From Acanthochromis polyacanthus (Eukaryota > Chordata > Actinopteri > Pomacentridae): 64,000 nt of DNA. Below the pieces are notes generated by a model. That model was not told the origin of the DNA, ran no database searches, and worked only from the letters and a program-made list of their open reading frames with translations. Below, piece by piece: positions 9,217 to 24,200 of this stretch. The stretch lies in contig NC_067120.1 of NCBI RefSeq assembly GCF_021347895.1, positions 16,849,361 through 16,913,360 on the forward strand, written 5' to 3'. The position numbers were made by a program, and so were the translations under genes. Within the stretch, counting starts at the first letter, position 1. Each line of letters opens with the position of its first letter.

Positions 9217-12200
9217 CTAACAGTTAGACTCCTTTTCATCCACAGGAAAGTAGCCGTCCTTAGTGGCAGGCGCTTTCTGGTGGAGGCTGTTACCGTCTGC
9301 TGCGAAGATGGCCAGCTGCCTCTTCTGTTCCTGCTTCGTCTTCGGTAGGTCAGTGGAGGGAGTGGTCAAGAGAGCAAGGCGCTGTGGACGAAGAATTAAT
9401 TTTACAAAAAAACTGGAGAACCTGTGATGTCAGTGATATAATATCTGATAAATGGATTCTTATTTATTTTCAAAAGTAACTAACATATAGGAATTGTGAT
9501 GAGCAGAATCTGTCAAATTAAGTCTGCAATCACTTAGAGATAATTCAAATTGAGTGTTGAAATATGTAACTGCAGAGATGAAGAAATAGAATTAGGAAGA
9601 CGTGTGTTTAACAGACCACAGTGGTTTCCTGCTTTAATCTAACCGGGAGGTTCTCTTTGTTATCATTTTTAACTATTTAAGATGCCCACAACTTTTCTTC
9701 AATTAAAAATAACTGTACAACAACTTGTAATTTCCTAACTAGAAATGTATTTTATTTTTCACTAACTGTGGGCAATGATTTAGCAAAGGGTTGCCTATCT
9801 GAGTGGTAAACCAAAGCAATAAGCTCAAAGATGCTAAAACTCCTTCAAAGTAAAACCGAGGGGAACTGCTAACTCCAAAGACTGTTCTATGTGATTCCAT
9901 CACTGCAACTTTTCCACAAAAACACAGTTAAGTGATCGATCAGTTTCAACACAACTATTTCCCTTCTTCTGAACTCCCTTTTCCCCCTGGTTCATTCTTC
10001 TGAAATGGCAGTTTTTCATTGGTATTCTAAAGGAAACTTCATGGGCTTACTTCTCTCAATGTTCCTGAAGTGTAGTACAGTTTCGCTGCCACCCACAAGG
10101 GGATACAAAGCATGGAGGACAGGGCCAGGATCCAGCCAATCCCATTCCCCCACCATGGGTACACATATTCATTGTTGTACTTCAGCGGTGAGTACTTGAT
10201 CAAGGCGAAGGCAAAGGTTCCCTAAATAAGAGATGAAGGACATCGCATGTTTTTGTATGGACGAATAGTTATGATATTACATATCAAGTATTTGAAATAC
10301 TAGTAAATACTATAACTAAATAGATGTTAGTTCAACTTAACCTTAATTATTATTGTATTTTTAAGATTTTTTTTTTTTTAAAGAAAGGCTTCATTTGATC
10401 ATCTGTGGCAACTGGCAGATTGAAATATATTTTCAATGTTGGCCAGTAGAGGGAGCTCCTCTTACAGAAGAGGTTTGTACAGTTATGCATAAAAAACATT
10501 TGAAAAAGGAAATGTAGAACCCACGAGGCATGTTGCAGGGGTGAAGAAAAGCCAGCAGTATTTGATGACAGGACTGGGGCGATATCCAATCATATCCTCT
10601 ATGTTGTCATAGAAACGATCAGCACCTGTGATGAGAGACCATGGAAACAGTGGAGACTTCCATGAGTGTCTAACGATCATCTGTGTCAAGATTCACGCTG
10701 TTTAAACAGCAGATGTAAAGAAAAACATGCTAATAACCCCGATGAAAGAAACAACTTACATCTGGGTGCCTAAGTTATGTTACTGTGATATTTAGCTTAA
10801 CTAGATGAGTTCCTGGAATGCATTTGGTCCAATTAAACTTTAAATGCACCTTCAGTCAGCAAGTGGCTGTATGAGCAGTGAGAATGAAGCCAAATAGAAA
10901 AAGGCTCACAATCTTACAAATGAACTCACCATAAACCCAGGCAATGCAAACTGTCTCAAATACAGCCACAAAAAGCAGACACATCCCGCTGGCTGCGTAG
11001 TAGTCAAAGAGCTGGAAGACGTACATGCCTCCCTGTGGGCACAGACAGGTAAGAGTTCACAGCCATTTACAACAGAACAAACAGAACATATATACTGCCA
11101 TTTAAAAGAAAAATCTTTTGAAGCTGAGACGTCGCATTGTTTTCAAGCCTTTTGAAGAGTACAAAGTGCTACACTGCAAACATTTTGATGAAAAAGGTTT
11201 CTCACAGTTGGCTGTGTCTGAATAGGATTTGTGCCAAGCGACTGGACATGAAGGAATTTTAGGAGAATCTGCTGTTTGTATGGACAGAAGGCTGCTTAGG
11301 CGAAGTTGAAGTAGATAGAACCAGGCAGTTCCGTTGTAAATGAAATCCTTTGTCATCAGCCTGGCTAGAATATCACACACGAGAACATCTTCACATCATT
11401 GCAGTTTCACACTGATGAGCAATTTCGCCACTTTAATGTCAGGAACTCGTAATGTGCTTGTTTAAAATTACACTGAAAGGAAAGTTTTTGAATGGATTAC
11501 GCTTATTGCCTATTGTGTCATCTTGTTCTGTGCAAACATTAGAAAGTGAGACCAGTGAGACTAACCTCTGTCAGCATGATGAACCCCATGAGGAAGGATA
11601 CTACAGCTATAGCCAGGATAAAGAGCTCCCTGCGGTTTTTGCGGCGGAAAGTGGAGGGATACATGTCCACCATGGCTGTCACCAGGCTCTCCACGCACAC
11701 AAACTAACCAGGACAGACACAAGAAAAAATATAGTCATGTGTATTGAAGACTGATTTAATGACAGGTACCAAACAACAAGAAACATGATGCGAACTGTGC
11801 TCATTCTCTCTCTAATATAGTAGAAAATATGTCTATAAGACGAATGTTTGAATCGCCTATTTGTGAATGTGGTTTGTGGTTTTTGTGTTAGCCTCACCTG
11901 ACTGTCCAGTCCCAGGAAGACAATCATAATGAAGAAGCAACAGGCCCACAGAGGGGAAAAGGGCATCATGGACACAGCCCGAGGATAAGCTATGAAAGCC
12001 AAGCCTGGACCTGGAATACATAGGCATCCAGTTCAAGTTAGAATCCTTAGTCATGCTTCTAAATCTAGCAGGAATTCTCATAATATCTCGAAACACTCGC
12101 TCATAAAATTTCAAAATTCTGCTGGTTTTCCTTAAACCAGTACATTAGTTCATTAATATCTTTACATTTCAATCAAAACAGCTGTTAAACTGTGCCCAAG

Positions 12201-15200
12201 CACTGCTCTGGTCATCGATTCATCCCCTAAAAACATCTCTGTATATCAAAATTCAAATAAGCTCTTCCATGAAAATACCCATTTCCTGCTTTTAAATGAC
12301 TTAAATGTAACTCTACACTGTAGCTTCCACTAGAATGTGCAGATCTATGAAGACTGTGCCTTTCTCTTTACTCAGTCCTCCCCACTCGCTGCAGCTAGAG
12401 CACACCAGCTCACCTACCACTCTGCTCAAACACTGACGAGACAATGCCAAGTTGTAATATCGGGTTAATTCAGTCATACACATTTGGACCAGATAGAGAA
12501 AGATTGTTGATGTTAATAGCTGGTGAGTATTATCAGATAGTTTCTATGTGCCAGGTTTATCATCCCTCTTTTCCCTCATCTCCAATCCTCCTCCCTTTCC
12601 CCCTGACCACGAATGTGCAGAGGGCACGCTGAAATAGTGTTATGTGGATTAGTCTGAGGCATTTTGTTTCCCATTTATAGAGCCAGGCTGTGCGAGCTCT
12701 GGATTTTTTTCCAGCGTACACAGATCAGACAGCTACTGAGCCATGAGGAGATATTTGCTGAATTTGACAAAAAATCTTTTAGATTAGAACCGCTGACTCT
12801 AACTTTAAGTAAATCGGCTGATACAGAAGCTCCTTTGCACATATTTATATATATCATCCCCGAAGAAAATCTAGTTTTTGTTTTCATAAACAACTAAAGT
12901 ACAAACCAGATTCAGCTACTTCTGAGATGGGCACATTTTGTTCATAAGACATGAAGCCCAGGATGGAGAAGATGGCAAAACCTGCGATAAAACTGGTCCC
13001 ACTGTTCAGGAAACAGAGGGACAGACAATCCCTGGAAACAACACGGACAGAGAACAGAAGGATTAGGAGCTGCATGTGGTAAAAGGTTGATAATAGCATC
13101 AAATATTATCTGGACTACAGATTTGAGTCACCAATTATAAATTATATATAAAATACCAACTCATCTCAGTCCTCACCTGTAGCAGTTGTTGTTATATTTG
13201 TTGTAGCTCCCGAGAGCGATGAGGCAGCCCAAGCAGATGGCATAGGAGAAGAAGATCTGAGTCCCAGCATCCATCCATACCTTAGGATGAAACAGAACAG
13301 GACAGTCAAAGTGAATGAATGCATTTAAAATGGTTCAAGCAGAGTTAAAATCTTTTAGTTTTTTACTTTAAATGTTAAAAATGTGTCTTTTGGGGGAACA
13401 TCTGTGCATTTTTTCATACAGGCTGGTTCCAACTCACAGTCACAACACTCACAGTATTTTTTTTTTAACCAGTTTGCCTTTAAAACTGAGCTGTCAGTGT
13501 GTTATGAATTAAATCAGCTCCCAAATAGAGAATAATTTGGGGTTCAAGCAAACAATCAGGTGGCCGTGATAACAAATGTATGGTATAATCAGGTTTCTTT
13601 GTTGCTTTTGTTTTTTCACTCAGAAAGAATGATTGTGAATCCAGTGATGTCCACTGTGAGCTTGATTTGAACACAGCATCTCAAGTGCCCTTCATATTGA
13701 CCAACAGAATGCATCTACGTATCACAATCCAAAATCTCCTGACCCCACAGCTCAGCTTCCCACCTCGACCACCCTCACATCAGCGCCCCGGAAAAGCTGA
13801 TTGTCCATCTCCACCTCTAAGGCCTAAAGTTCAGAGCTCTCTGAATACTCAGTCACACTTCAAAATTCAAATTAGGCTCCTCTGTCTTCTTGCAGTCCTG
13901 CTAAAGTGCTCCCGGAGCACTGGGGCATGTTTTAGATAGCTGGCAGCCAGGACTGAGGATCTGATTGACAAGGGGTCCAACAACAGCACAAGCTCTGGAC
14001 ACAACATTGCACAAAGACAGGTATTCCCAAGGCATCAACTCTACCAGCCTAGCTTGTCTTGGCCTGCACACTCGGGGTTTTGCATTCCTCCCCTGAGGCC
14101 TGGGAGAGAATGAAGGGAAGGGGGCTCTGTTGGATTTTCATGCTGGTTGCGGTCTGATCGCAGGAGTAGAGGAAATTGTAAAGGTCTCTGTCGTCACTAC
14201 TATTCCCAGTCCACTGTCTTGTGTTTAAAACTGCTATAAGCAGCCTGTTATGCTTGTGCAAAAGCAAGAAGTAATGTGCCAGCATTCACACCTGATGTGT
14301 TTTTCTTTTTTCGAGACAGTAGAGTTAAGCAATACTAACATTATTTTCACCACTTATGCTCATATGATGAACTTGATGTTTATCCATTTATCAGATATTG
14401 GAGCATCATCCCCTTTTTTGGTTTCTACTAACACCTTAGCTGTTAAATGCTCCACCAGTGAGCCCTCAGTTGTGTCTGTCTGCTGCTGGATATAATAGGA
14501 TATAGTGGGTTTTCAGAGCTTAGTGGTCATAGAGCAGGGGATCGAGTACAGTGTGACCAGTAACACTGTCAGCACAGTAGCAGTAAACAAAGCAGTAAGA
14601 TTGCAGGCCAGAAAACCACAATCTTTCTCTAACCATGTCCAACTACTTTTCAACCACACTTCTATCAAAGAGGCTGTTGATCAGAAGAGCTCACACTGTA
14701 CAGTGCCACTTTTCTAAGCAATCACCCTCAGACAAGCTGTAAAACAACACTTTCAAGCATGCTAGGCGATGGTGATCAAATGTTGTGAAATATGTTGCAT
14801 TGTTCTAGAAGGAAAAATAGTAAACTGCCGAAATTATACTAAACCAACAGCAATCCAGTCTTTTTACAGCAACTTTCTCTACATGATGCTAATTTAACCA
14901 TACCTTTAAGGTCAGCTGTGTTGCTTTATATCTCTCTGCTGCCAGAGTTTGCTCTTTTTGATGAGCACAAAGATACCAGCATGGGTAATAGAGAATATGT
15001 GTTAGCCTTATTTGTTGTATACTGACTTAAGCTAGAAGATTCTATCAGGTAATTTATTTCCCAAATAAAAGATAAACAGATATCACGAGGCAGCACTGCA
15101 TCAGTTTGTACCTATTTTGCCAGAATTAAGGCTTAACTAAGAATTAAAAAGATGCTAACCATAAAGCAATCATTTTTTTTCACCCCCAGGTTGATTCTGC

Positions 15201-18200
15201 ATTAAATTTTGCATTTCTGCTCAACACAAACACATATTTGAGAGCATTTTCAACCTACTTGTGGGTCAGACAGCCTTCCCAAGTCGGGGTAAAGGTAGAA
15301 GTAGATTCCCCTGGAGGCTCCTGGCAGGGTGACTCCTCTGATCAGGAGGATCAGTAGCATGACGTAAGGGAAGGTGGCTGTGAAGTAAACCACCTGCAGG
15401 GAAATAAAACATCACTTCATCACCCAGAATGTATCTTTAATGACAGTTCTTCCCTTTCAGAAGTTCAAATTTTGTGCTTTTTTTTTTGGTGTCTGTGAAT
15501 TATTTCGTGTGTTAAACCTCCGACTAGATGCCATATACAAATTTTGAAAAGATCATTTTTTTGGTTGTACTTAGTGCTTTAGATTTTTAGTTGAGGTTTT
15601 TAAGTTCGGTACATGCTGATATTTGCCAATTCACTTGGCACAGATTATGTTAACCTCTTGCAATCTTTATTCCAAACTACAAAGTTCTGTTCTAGTAATG
15701 AATTTTTCTCCGAGAGGTATGGTTTCACCTTGCCAGTGGATTTGACTCCTTTCCAGATGCAGAAGTAGCAGATTGCCCATGCAACAGCTAGACAGATAAC
15801 CAGATCCCAGTTCAGAGAGCCAATGTGGTCAATACCTGAGGATAGTCTCAGCACTCTGCGCCTGGATTACATACACATGCAGAGGACAACCATTAGAAAA
15901 GCATCACTGTTCCCAAAACAGCATTTTTATAAATGATCTCAAGAGCTAAGAAGCTCGGGGTTAAAATTCACCCACCAAAACAACAACTCTTGAATAAACT
16001 CTAGAGTTGCATCTATCCCCTTGCAGTTACACATCTTTACAATAGGCCAAAAAAAAGAGAAAAAGATCTGGTATGATTTAGGAACCCATATTCTGTCACT
16101 TATTAAGATGGATATTTGTTGGATTTGTGTGCATCAGAGGCCATCTAAGGACATGGCCAACAAAAAGGCACTTACTCCCAGAACTCAATGACAGGAGAGG
16201 TGGCATTCTCATGGTGATTGATGGAGCTATTCCCTCTCTGAAATGCCATACAGGAATCTTGAATGAAGGATAGACAAAAGGACATTCAATCCAGTGAAGA
16301 AATCCAAGCTTTCTCTGAGGTTTCCAAGTTGCATGCAGGAAAGAGAAACAATGCCACCACTGAGGCTGAGGAGTGAAGCGGTGCAGAAACATTCACTCCT
16401 TGAAACTAAAACCAAACGATAATCCAATGAAATAATGACAGGAAAACACCAGAAGACTTTACATACTGATATTTGTAGCACTGGAAGTCTATAGATTGGG
16501 AACACGCAGACTACATGCTAATATGTTCATAGAAATAATGCTAACATGCTGCTATTTAGCAGGCATGATGATCACTTTCTAAGATTTTACAAAATGTCAA
16601 CCTCACAACAAAATTCCATGGCAATCAATCAAACAAAGAGTACATTTTAAAAAGACACTTTACTGATGCTGCACTTCAGTGTGACTGAAAATGTTTACTC
16701 AGATCTTGATATGCCAGGAGACCCAGCTAATATCGTGCTTGCTCTGGGTTGGGGCGGCATGGCTCAGTGGGTAGAGTGGCCGTCTTGCAACCAGAGGGTT
16801 GCTGGTTTGATCCTTGGCCCAGAGAGCTCGTGTCAAGATGTCTCTAAGCAAGACACCGAACCCCTAATTGCTCCTGATGGGTCGTGGTTAGCGCCTTGCA
16901 TGGCAGTTTCCGCCATCAGTGTGTGAATGGGTGAATGTAAAGCGCTTTGGGTGTCTTTCAGGTATAGTAAAGCACTATATAAATATAACAGGGATGGGTT
17001 TAGGACCCTGGGGAGCCTTTAAAGGTCTAGCGGAAGCAGTGCTCCCTCTCTCTCTCTCACGCTATTGGTACGCAGATAAGGAAGTGCAGTTAGACGCGTC
17101 AAGCACGCCAAACAATTGACTCGAACTCAGACAAGCGACAGTTTATGACGAGGTTGGTGAGACTTTGGGAGGCTGAGTAGAAGCGGTGCTCCTTTTCCTG
17201 TCCTCGCTATCGGTACGCAGACAGGGAAGTGCAGTCAGATGCATGAAGCACGCCAAACATTTGACGCGAATTCAGGAGTAAGTTAAGGAAATACTGTGCA
17301 TCTCTCCAGCCATCTGCGTACAGAACGCTGCGGTGCGAACTTTGAGCAGGGATTGTGATTTGGCAGTCATCATGATATTACGCACACTGCTGGTCTGAGG
17401 ATTGAGTATACGATGTAAAGGACTGTTTGCAAGTGCGGTGACTGTCACTGTTTTTCTTTCACTCCATGATTTAGTTTTAACGGGCCTTGGGTTTATTTTG
17501 CCGTTGTTTGTTTACTTTTTTTTTGGTATTTGTTTTAGGTGGGCTAAGTGCAATATTTATGGGAATTGTGCAATTTCTGAGTTATAGCCAGTTGGAAGTT
17601 GTGGGCCTTACATTTGGTGACCCCTTTCGTGTGAAATTTGATCATTGGTGATTCTTAAACGGTTGCAGTGGTTGTAAATCCTACGGGATTTCGTGAGTGT
17701 GTCGGTCCCACCTACCATTTTGCCCTACCCTCTTCCTTCTTTGGTTCATAGGTTGCTATTTTACTCACAATGCACAATCGCCCTCTGCCCTTGGCATATT
17801 TTGCACAATTGTATTGACTACTGTGTAGCTGTAGCCCCATTTATTATCTGAATTTTACTGTTTGATTGATTATGTTTATATTGTAATAAATTTTTGTAAT
17901 TTTGTAAGCTGTCCGCCTCCTGTCCTGGTTATTCTGGACACTTACCTGTTTGTGTGGTGAACTGGAAGGAGAAACATTAATTACTCTACAATATAGTATT
18001 CTTCCAATCACTACAATTGGCGTTGTCAGCAGGATTTGGAGGCTGGATTTTTGTTTGATTTTTGTTAGTTTTGTTGGCCCATTTGATTGGGTAGGGTGGA
18101 GTGAGAGAAAAACAGTGACAGGTCTTCGGTGACGGGGGAACCACCGGCCATTCCAACCACCTTCTCCACATAGTCGACTCTGTCCAGTGAGAGCATGGAG

Positions 18201-21200
18201 GATCTGCAGGCTGTTATGGAGGAGCTGCGTCAGCTTAAAGCTACCAACGAACAATTGAGAGAACAGCTGCGTGAACAATCACAGGTACCTGATTCAATGC
18301 CGGGTCCATCTACTGCCCCTCCTAGTGTGGCTCCAGTAAACCAGTTGACACAGGAGGCTACAAACTTTCGGTATCTTTATGTACCTAGAGAACGTAAATG
18401 CTCCAAGTTCACTGGAAAACTGTCAGTTGATCTGTTAACAGTTGAACAATGGATTGAAGAGGTACGCAGATGTCTGGAGGTTAGGCATATGTCAATAGCT
18501 GAACAGTTGTTATTTATTACTGACCACCTAGAGGCAGGGGCCAAGTCTGAAATAAATTTTCACCATACTGCCAACAGAGATACCCCAGAAAAAATCTTTG
18601 CTATCTTAATTGAAAATTACAGTTGTTCTCAGTCATACGTAGCAGCACAGTTACAGTTTTTTCAACGTACACAGAGAGAGGGGGAGTCCTTGCGTGACTA
18701 TTCACATGCTCTTAAGTTATTAATGGATGTGGTAATACAAAAGACACCTGCGGGTATCCCAAACTCTGACGTGCTGTTGCGTGACCAGTTCATAGAACAT
18801 GTGCTCGATGATATGTTACGTAGAGAGCTGAAACAACGTGTTATCCAAGAATCGACTATTTCTTTTGTGGACCTTCGGGGTATAGCTCTCAGGTGGGCAG
18901 AAGCCAGTAGACGGGGGGGTAGAGTTAAACCTCGTGCATACTCCTGTGATACATATTCTCAGGCAGTGGATGGTTTTGAGGCAAGCACAAATGCAGCCAC
19001 TGCTAGGCCTAGCAATGAGATTGCAGAGATAAAAGAGTGTTTACGTAAACAGCAAGCCCAATTAGATACTATTATGAAACATGTCACTGCCCAGGTCTCG
19101 CAGCCCACTCAGATTGATGATGCTCCCAGCTCAACTAAGCGTTTTCGCTTTCAGGCAGACGGCAAGCCGATTTGTCACCGCTGTAATAGGGCAGGCCATA
19201 TAGCTAGGTTTTGTCGAGTAAATGTACCAGCTCCCAAAGACCGTGTGAGGTCTAGCCTTGAAGTTGGGGTGCATAGCCAAGTAGTGGGAGAGGGCCCTGA
19301 TTCTCAGTCATCGGGAAACTAGAGCCCTCTGATGCCGAGAGCCAGGCGTTGGAAGAGGGTTTTGTGGGCTCACCTGAAGGCCAAATGGAAGACCTCTCTC
19401 GACTCATTGGAAATTGCCCAAAGGTTGAAATTAGCATGGGGGGTGTTATGGTACCCTGTCTTTTGGATACTGGGTCAATGGTCACCACAATTAGAGAAAG
19501 TTTCTTTGATCAACATTTTAAACCTCAGGGTGTCGGACTGCTGAAAAAATGTCACTGGTTACGTCTGAAGGCCGCTAATGGACTGAAAATCCCCTACAAG
19601 GGATACATGGAGCTTGATGTTGTTGTTTTAGGTAAGACCCTGACACGAATGGGGGTGCTAGTTGTAGAGGACCCCCAAGATGAGCTCCCCGAACAGCAGC
19701 AGACGGCGGTGCCTGGCCTTCTTGGAATGAACATCATTCACCGCTGTTACAAGTTGCTTTTCGAACAGTTTGGCCCCAGTCTGCTGCACTCCCCTGTTCT
19801 TCAAGCTGCTGGTAGGGAGTGGAAAGAAACACTTGTCAAGTGTCAACGTATTGAAACTGCGAACGCACAAGGGTACCTGGGTATAGCCAAGGTCCATGGT
19901 CGAGCGGTTCGTGTGCCTGCAGGTTCTTTGAGGTGGATTCGTATGTCTTGTCCATCTGCGGCCACTATCACTCTTCCAGCAGTGCTTCTTGAGCCCCCTA
20001 CAACAGGGAACCATCTTCCTGCTGGTATTCTTGTATCCTCAGCTCTTCTTTCGGTCCATCAAGGCAGTGTTGAAATCCCCGTTGTCAACGTGGGCACGGA
20101 AGACGTTTGGCTACAGCCCCATACACAGCTGGGTGAGCTGCACGTGGTTGACCCACTACAATCAGAAAGCTCGGTCCTCATTGAGGAGATGGATGATCAC
20201 CACACCTTAGCAGTGGTCCAACAGGTGACTGCAGAGAGTGCCCCACCCAGTGATTTTTCTAGTTTGGTCTGGCCCAACCTTTCCCCCGAAGAGGCTAAAC
20301 AGGGAGTAGAGCTTTTGCAGAAACATAGCACTGTTTTTAGTCAGGGAGAGGGAGACCTGGGATGTACCACACTCGTGGAGCACGAAATCCCTTTAGTGGA
20401 TGAGGCCCCTGTGCGGCAGCGGTACCGTAGGCTTCCACCATCACAGTATGAACAGGTCAAAGCCCACATTCAAGAGCTGTTGGACCGGGGTGTGGTGCGC
20501 CCAAGCTGTAGCCCATACTCCTCTCCAATTGTTGTCGTTTTTAAAAAAAATGGGGAGATCAGGTTGTGCGTGGACTACCGTTTGCTTAATGCCAAGACAA
20601 GGAAGGATGCTTATCCTCTGCCCCGAATTGAGGAGTCCCTGGATGCCCTCACAGGTGCCCAGTGGTTCTCAACATTGGACCTCGCCAGCGGGTACAATCA
20701 AGTACCCGTTGCAGAAAAGGACAAGGCCAAAACTGCTTTTTGTACACCGTTTGGACTCTTTGAGTTCAATCGGATGCCGTTTGGGTTATGCAATGCTCCT
20801 AGTACCTTCCAAAGGTTGATGGAGCGGATTTTTGGAGATCAAAGTTTTCAGTCCTTGCTGCTGTACTTGGACGATATTGTCATTTTTTCGTCATCCTTTG
20901 ACCAGCACCTGCAGCGCCTTGACATGGTGTTGACCCGGCTTAAGGAACACAATCTGAAACTGAAGTTACAGAAATGCCACTTCTTTCAACCTGAGGTCAA
21001 ATACCTGGGCCATGTCATTTCGGCCTCTGGTGTTGCCACTGATCCTTCAAAGATCAGTGCAGTGGCAGAATGGGCGCGACCAACCACGTGCACAGAGCTA
21101 CAATCTTTCTTGGGTTTCGCCTCTTACTATCGCCGTTTTGTGGCGGGTTTTGCAAAGTATGCAGCCCCACTCCACCGGCTGGTGGGTGAACTGGGGGGGA

Positions 21201-24200
21201 CCAAGAAGAAACGCAAAACCCTCGGGAAAGGGGTCCTGGGCGACCGTTGGAGTGAAGAGTGTGAAAAGGCGTTCCAAACACTCAAAAGACTCCTTGTGAG
21301 TGCACCAGTCCTGGGATATGCTGATTTTACCAAACCCTTTGTCCTTGAGATAGATGCCAGTCAGGCTGGACTGGGGGCTGTGTTATCCCAGAACTATGAG
21401 GGGAAGCGACGACCAATTGCTTTTACAAGCAGGGGGCTCAGGCCCACCGAAAGGAACATGTCCAATTACAGCTCTCGAAAGTTGGAATTTCTGGCACTAA
21501 AATGGGCAGTGACACAGAAGTTCCGAGAGTATCTATTGGGAAATAAATTCCTGGTGTTCACTGACAACAACCCCCTCAGTTATTTGCAATCAGCTAAACT
21601 GGGGGCGGTGGAACAACGGTGGGCATCTGAGTTGGCAGTTTTTGATTTTGAAATCAAGTATCGACCGGGACCAGCCAACCGTAATGCAGATGCCCTGTCC
21701 CGCCAACGACAGTCCCAGAGCACAGTCACTCTTTTTCCTGGCTTGAAAGTACCAGAGGAGGTCCATCAACAGACAGAGGAGGTGCCGCAAATTGCCCCTG
21801 CTGCTGCTGCCACTTGTCAAGCTATAGCCGCTTTTCCATCACGGCCTAAAGCTGATTTACTGGTTCTACAGGCCGCAGACCCAGTGATTGGACCCTTCTT
21901 ACAGTATTGGAAGAGAGGAAGACCTCCGACAAAGCAAGAAAGTGTCAATGCTTGCAAAGGAGTGAAAAAATTGGTGCAGCAGTGGGCGAGGCTAAAATCA
22001 TGTGATGGTGTCTTGTATCGGCAATTACAGACACCAGGGGAAGGACAAGTTCTATTTCAACTACTGTTGCCCCAGTGCTTGCAGGCAGAAGTCCTTAAAA
22101 GTCTTCATGATGACCATGGTCACCAAGGCATTGAACGTACTGCGAGTCTTGTAAGGCAGAGGTGCTTTTGGCCTCTCATGCAAAGTGACATAACTAGATA
22201 CTGCCAAGACTGTAATCGCTGTACGCTGGCCAAAGCAGTACAACCAAAAATCCGTACATTTAGGGGGGTTTTGACTGCCTCTAAACCTTTGGAAATTATT
22301 GCCATCGACTTCACCCTGTTGGATAAAGCTGATGATGGGCGGGAGAATGTGCTGGTGGTCACGGATGCGTTCTCAAAATTTGCCCAGGCATACCCAACAC
22401 CAGACCAGCGGGCTAGTACGGTGGCCCGGGTGCTGACAGAAAAGTGGTTCTACACTTATGGGGTACCCAAACGCATTCACAGTGACCAAGGAAAGAGTTT
22501 TGAAGGGGACCTGTTAAAACGACTATGCCACCTGTATGGAATTGAAAAGAGTAGGACTACACCGTACCACCCCGAGGGCAATGGACAATGTGAAAGATTT
22601 AATCGAACGCTGCATGATTTGTTGCGTACACTCCCACAAGAAAAGAAAAGAAAATGGCCTCAGCACCTACCTCAAGTGCTCTATCCTTACAACACAACAG
22701 AGCACCAATCCACAGGTTATTCGCCATATGAACTTATGTTCGGCCAGAAAGCGCAACTGCCAGTGGATTTCTTGTTGGGGGGATCACCGGAGGAACCCAT
22801 GCCCAGGTCATCAAAGGACTGGGTGGATGAACATCAAAAGCATTTGAGTTCAGTCTATCTTCAAGTGAAGGACCAGCTCCAGCAGGCAGCGGAGCGGAGA
22901 AACAGACATCATCAACCGTCAGGAAGTCCCATTCTCACCCCTGGAACACTTGTCTACAGGAGAAGTCACCCCACAGGGCGTCACAAAATTCAGGACGCCT
23001 GGAACCCGGTTGTCTATGAGGTGGTGAAAAACTTGGATGAAGAAGGCAGAGTGTATAAAATATGCCCCCGAGACGGCACTGGCTCGGAGAAGAATCTCAA
23101 TAGATCGGAGCTCAGGCTAGTACCGACTGCTAGTGTCAATATGCCTTCAACACAAAACCAATTTCTGCCTGACCCTGGTCTGATGGATGACTCACTCCAA
23201 CAGTCAAACTGCCATGCTGCGAACGACGATGACAGCGATTCGGAGGGAATCATACTCACCATGGAACAAGAGTGGCATCGAGTGCAGCCCCCCTCCCACT
23301 CTGCCCCTGAGCCAGCTATGCACTTGAGGGGGACAGAATCGCATAGTCCCGACACCCCACGTTCCGTTGTTGGTCCTGAACAGAGAGACAGCCCTAGTAA
23401 CAGTGCAGATGTTGTGGTGACAGCCAAGCCTAGTGTACTGCAGGGACGGCCTAAAAGACGCACAGCTGGGCAGCATACTAACCCCTTCCATCTCCCAAAA
23501 TCTGTAAATCATACCCTTGCGACCCCTGTCGGAAGCGTACAGGTGCCCCAGGCTCAAAACCAGTTACCTGACAGAGTATTTAGGCCTTGGGTTTGAGTTG
23601 TCACCAGGACGGTGACCTTTCAAAGTAGGGGTGAATGTAACAGGGATGGGTTTAGGACCCTGGGGAGCCTTTATAGGTCTAGCGGAAGCAGTGCTCCCTC
23701 TCTCTCTCTCACGCTATTGGTACGCAGATAAGGAAGTGCAGTTAGACGCGTCAAGCACGCCAAACAATTGACTCGAACTCAGACAAGCGACAGTTTATGA
23801 CGAGGTTGGTGAGACTTTGGGAGGCTGAGTAGAAGCGGTGCTCCTTTTCCTGTCCTCGCTATCGGTACGCAGACAGGGAAGTGCAGTCAGATGCATGAAG
23901 CACGCCAAACATTTGACGCGAATTCAGGAGTAAGTTAAGGAAATACTGTGCATCTCTCCAGCCATCTGCGTACAGAACGCTGCGGTGCGAACTTTGAGCA
24001 GGGATTGTGATTTGGCAGTCATCATGATATTACGCACACTGCTGGTCTGAGGATTGAGTATACGATGTAAAGGACTGTTTGCAAGTGCGGTGACTGTCAC
24101 TGTTTTTCTTTCACTCCATGATTTAGTTTTAACGGGCCTTGGGTTTATTTTGCCGTTGTTTGTTTACTTTTTTTTTGGTATTTGTTTTAGGTGGGCTAAG

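Noticed and set aside
16750..16820. tRNA gene candidate
   Set aside because: Box A/B sequences belong to a SINE head with SINE tail and flanking duplication; same reasoning for 35720-35929 and 51894-52087.
17402..17587. Small hydrophobic open frame, identical at 24054-24239
   Set aside because: It lies inside both LTRs; duplication reflects LTR identity and not a gene pair.
17844..18278. 144-codon minus-strand frame
   Set aside because: Antisense to the LTR end and the start of gag, with no family similarity.
19349..19351. TTG as an independent pol start
   Set aside because: The pol frame is open upstream across the gag end, and a slippery site explains expression better.
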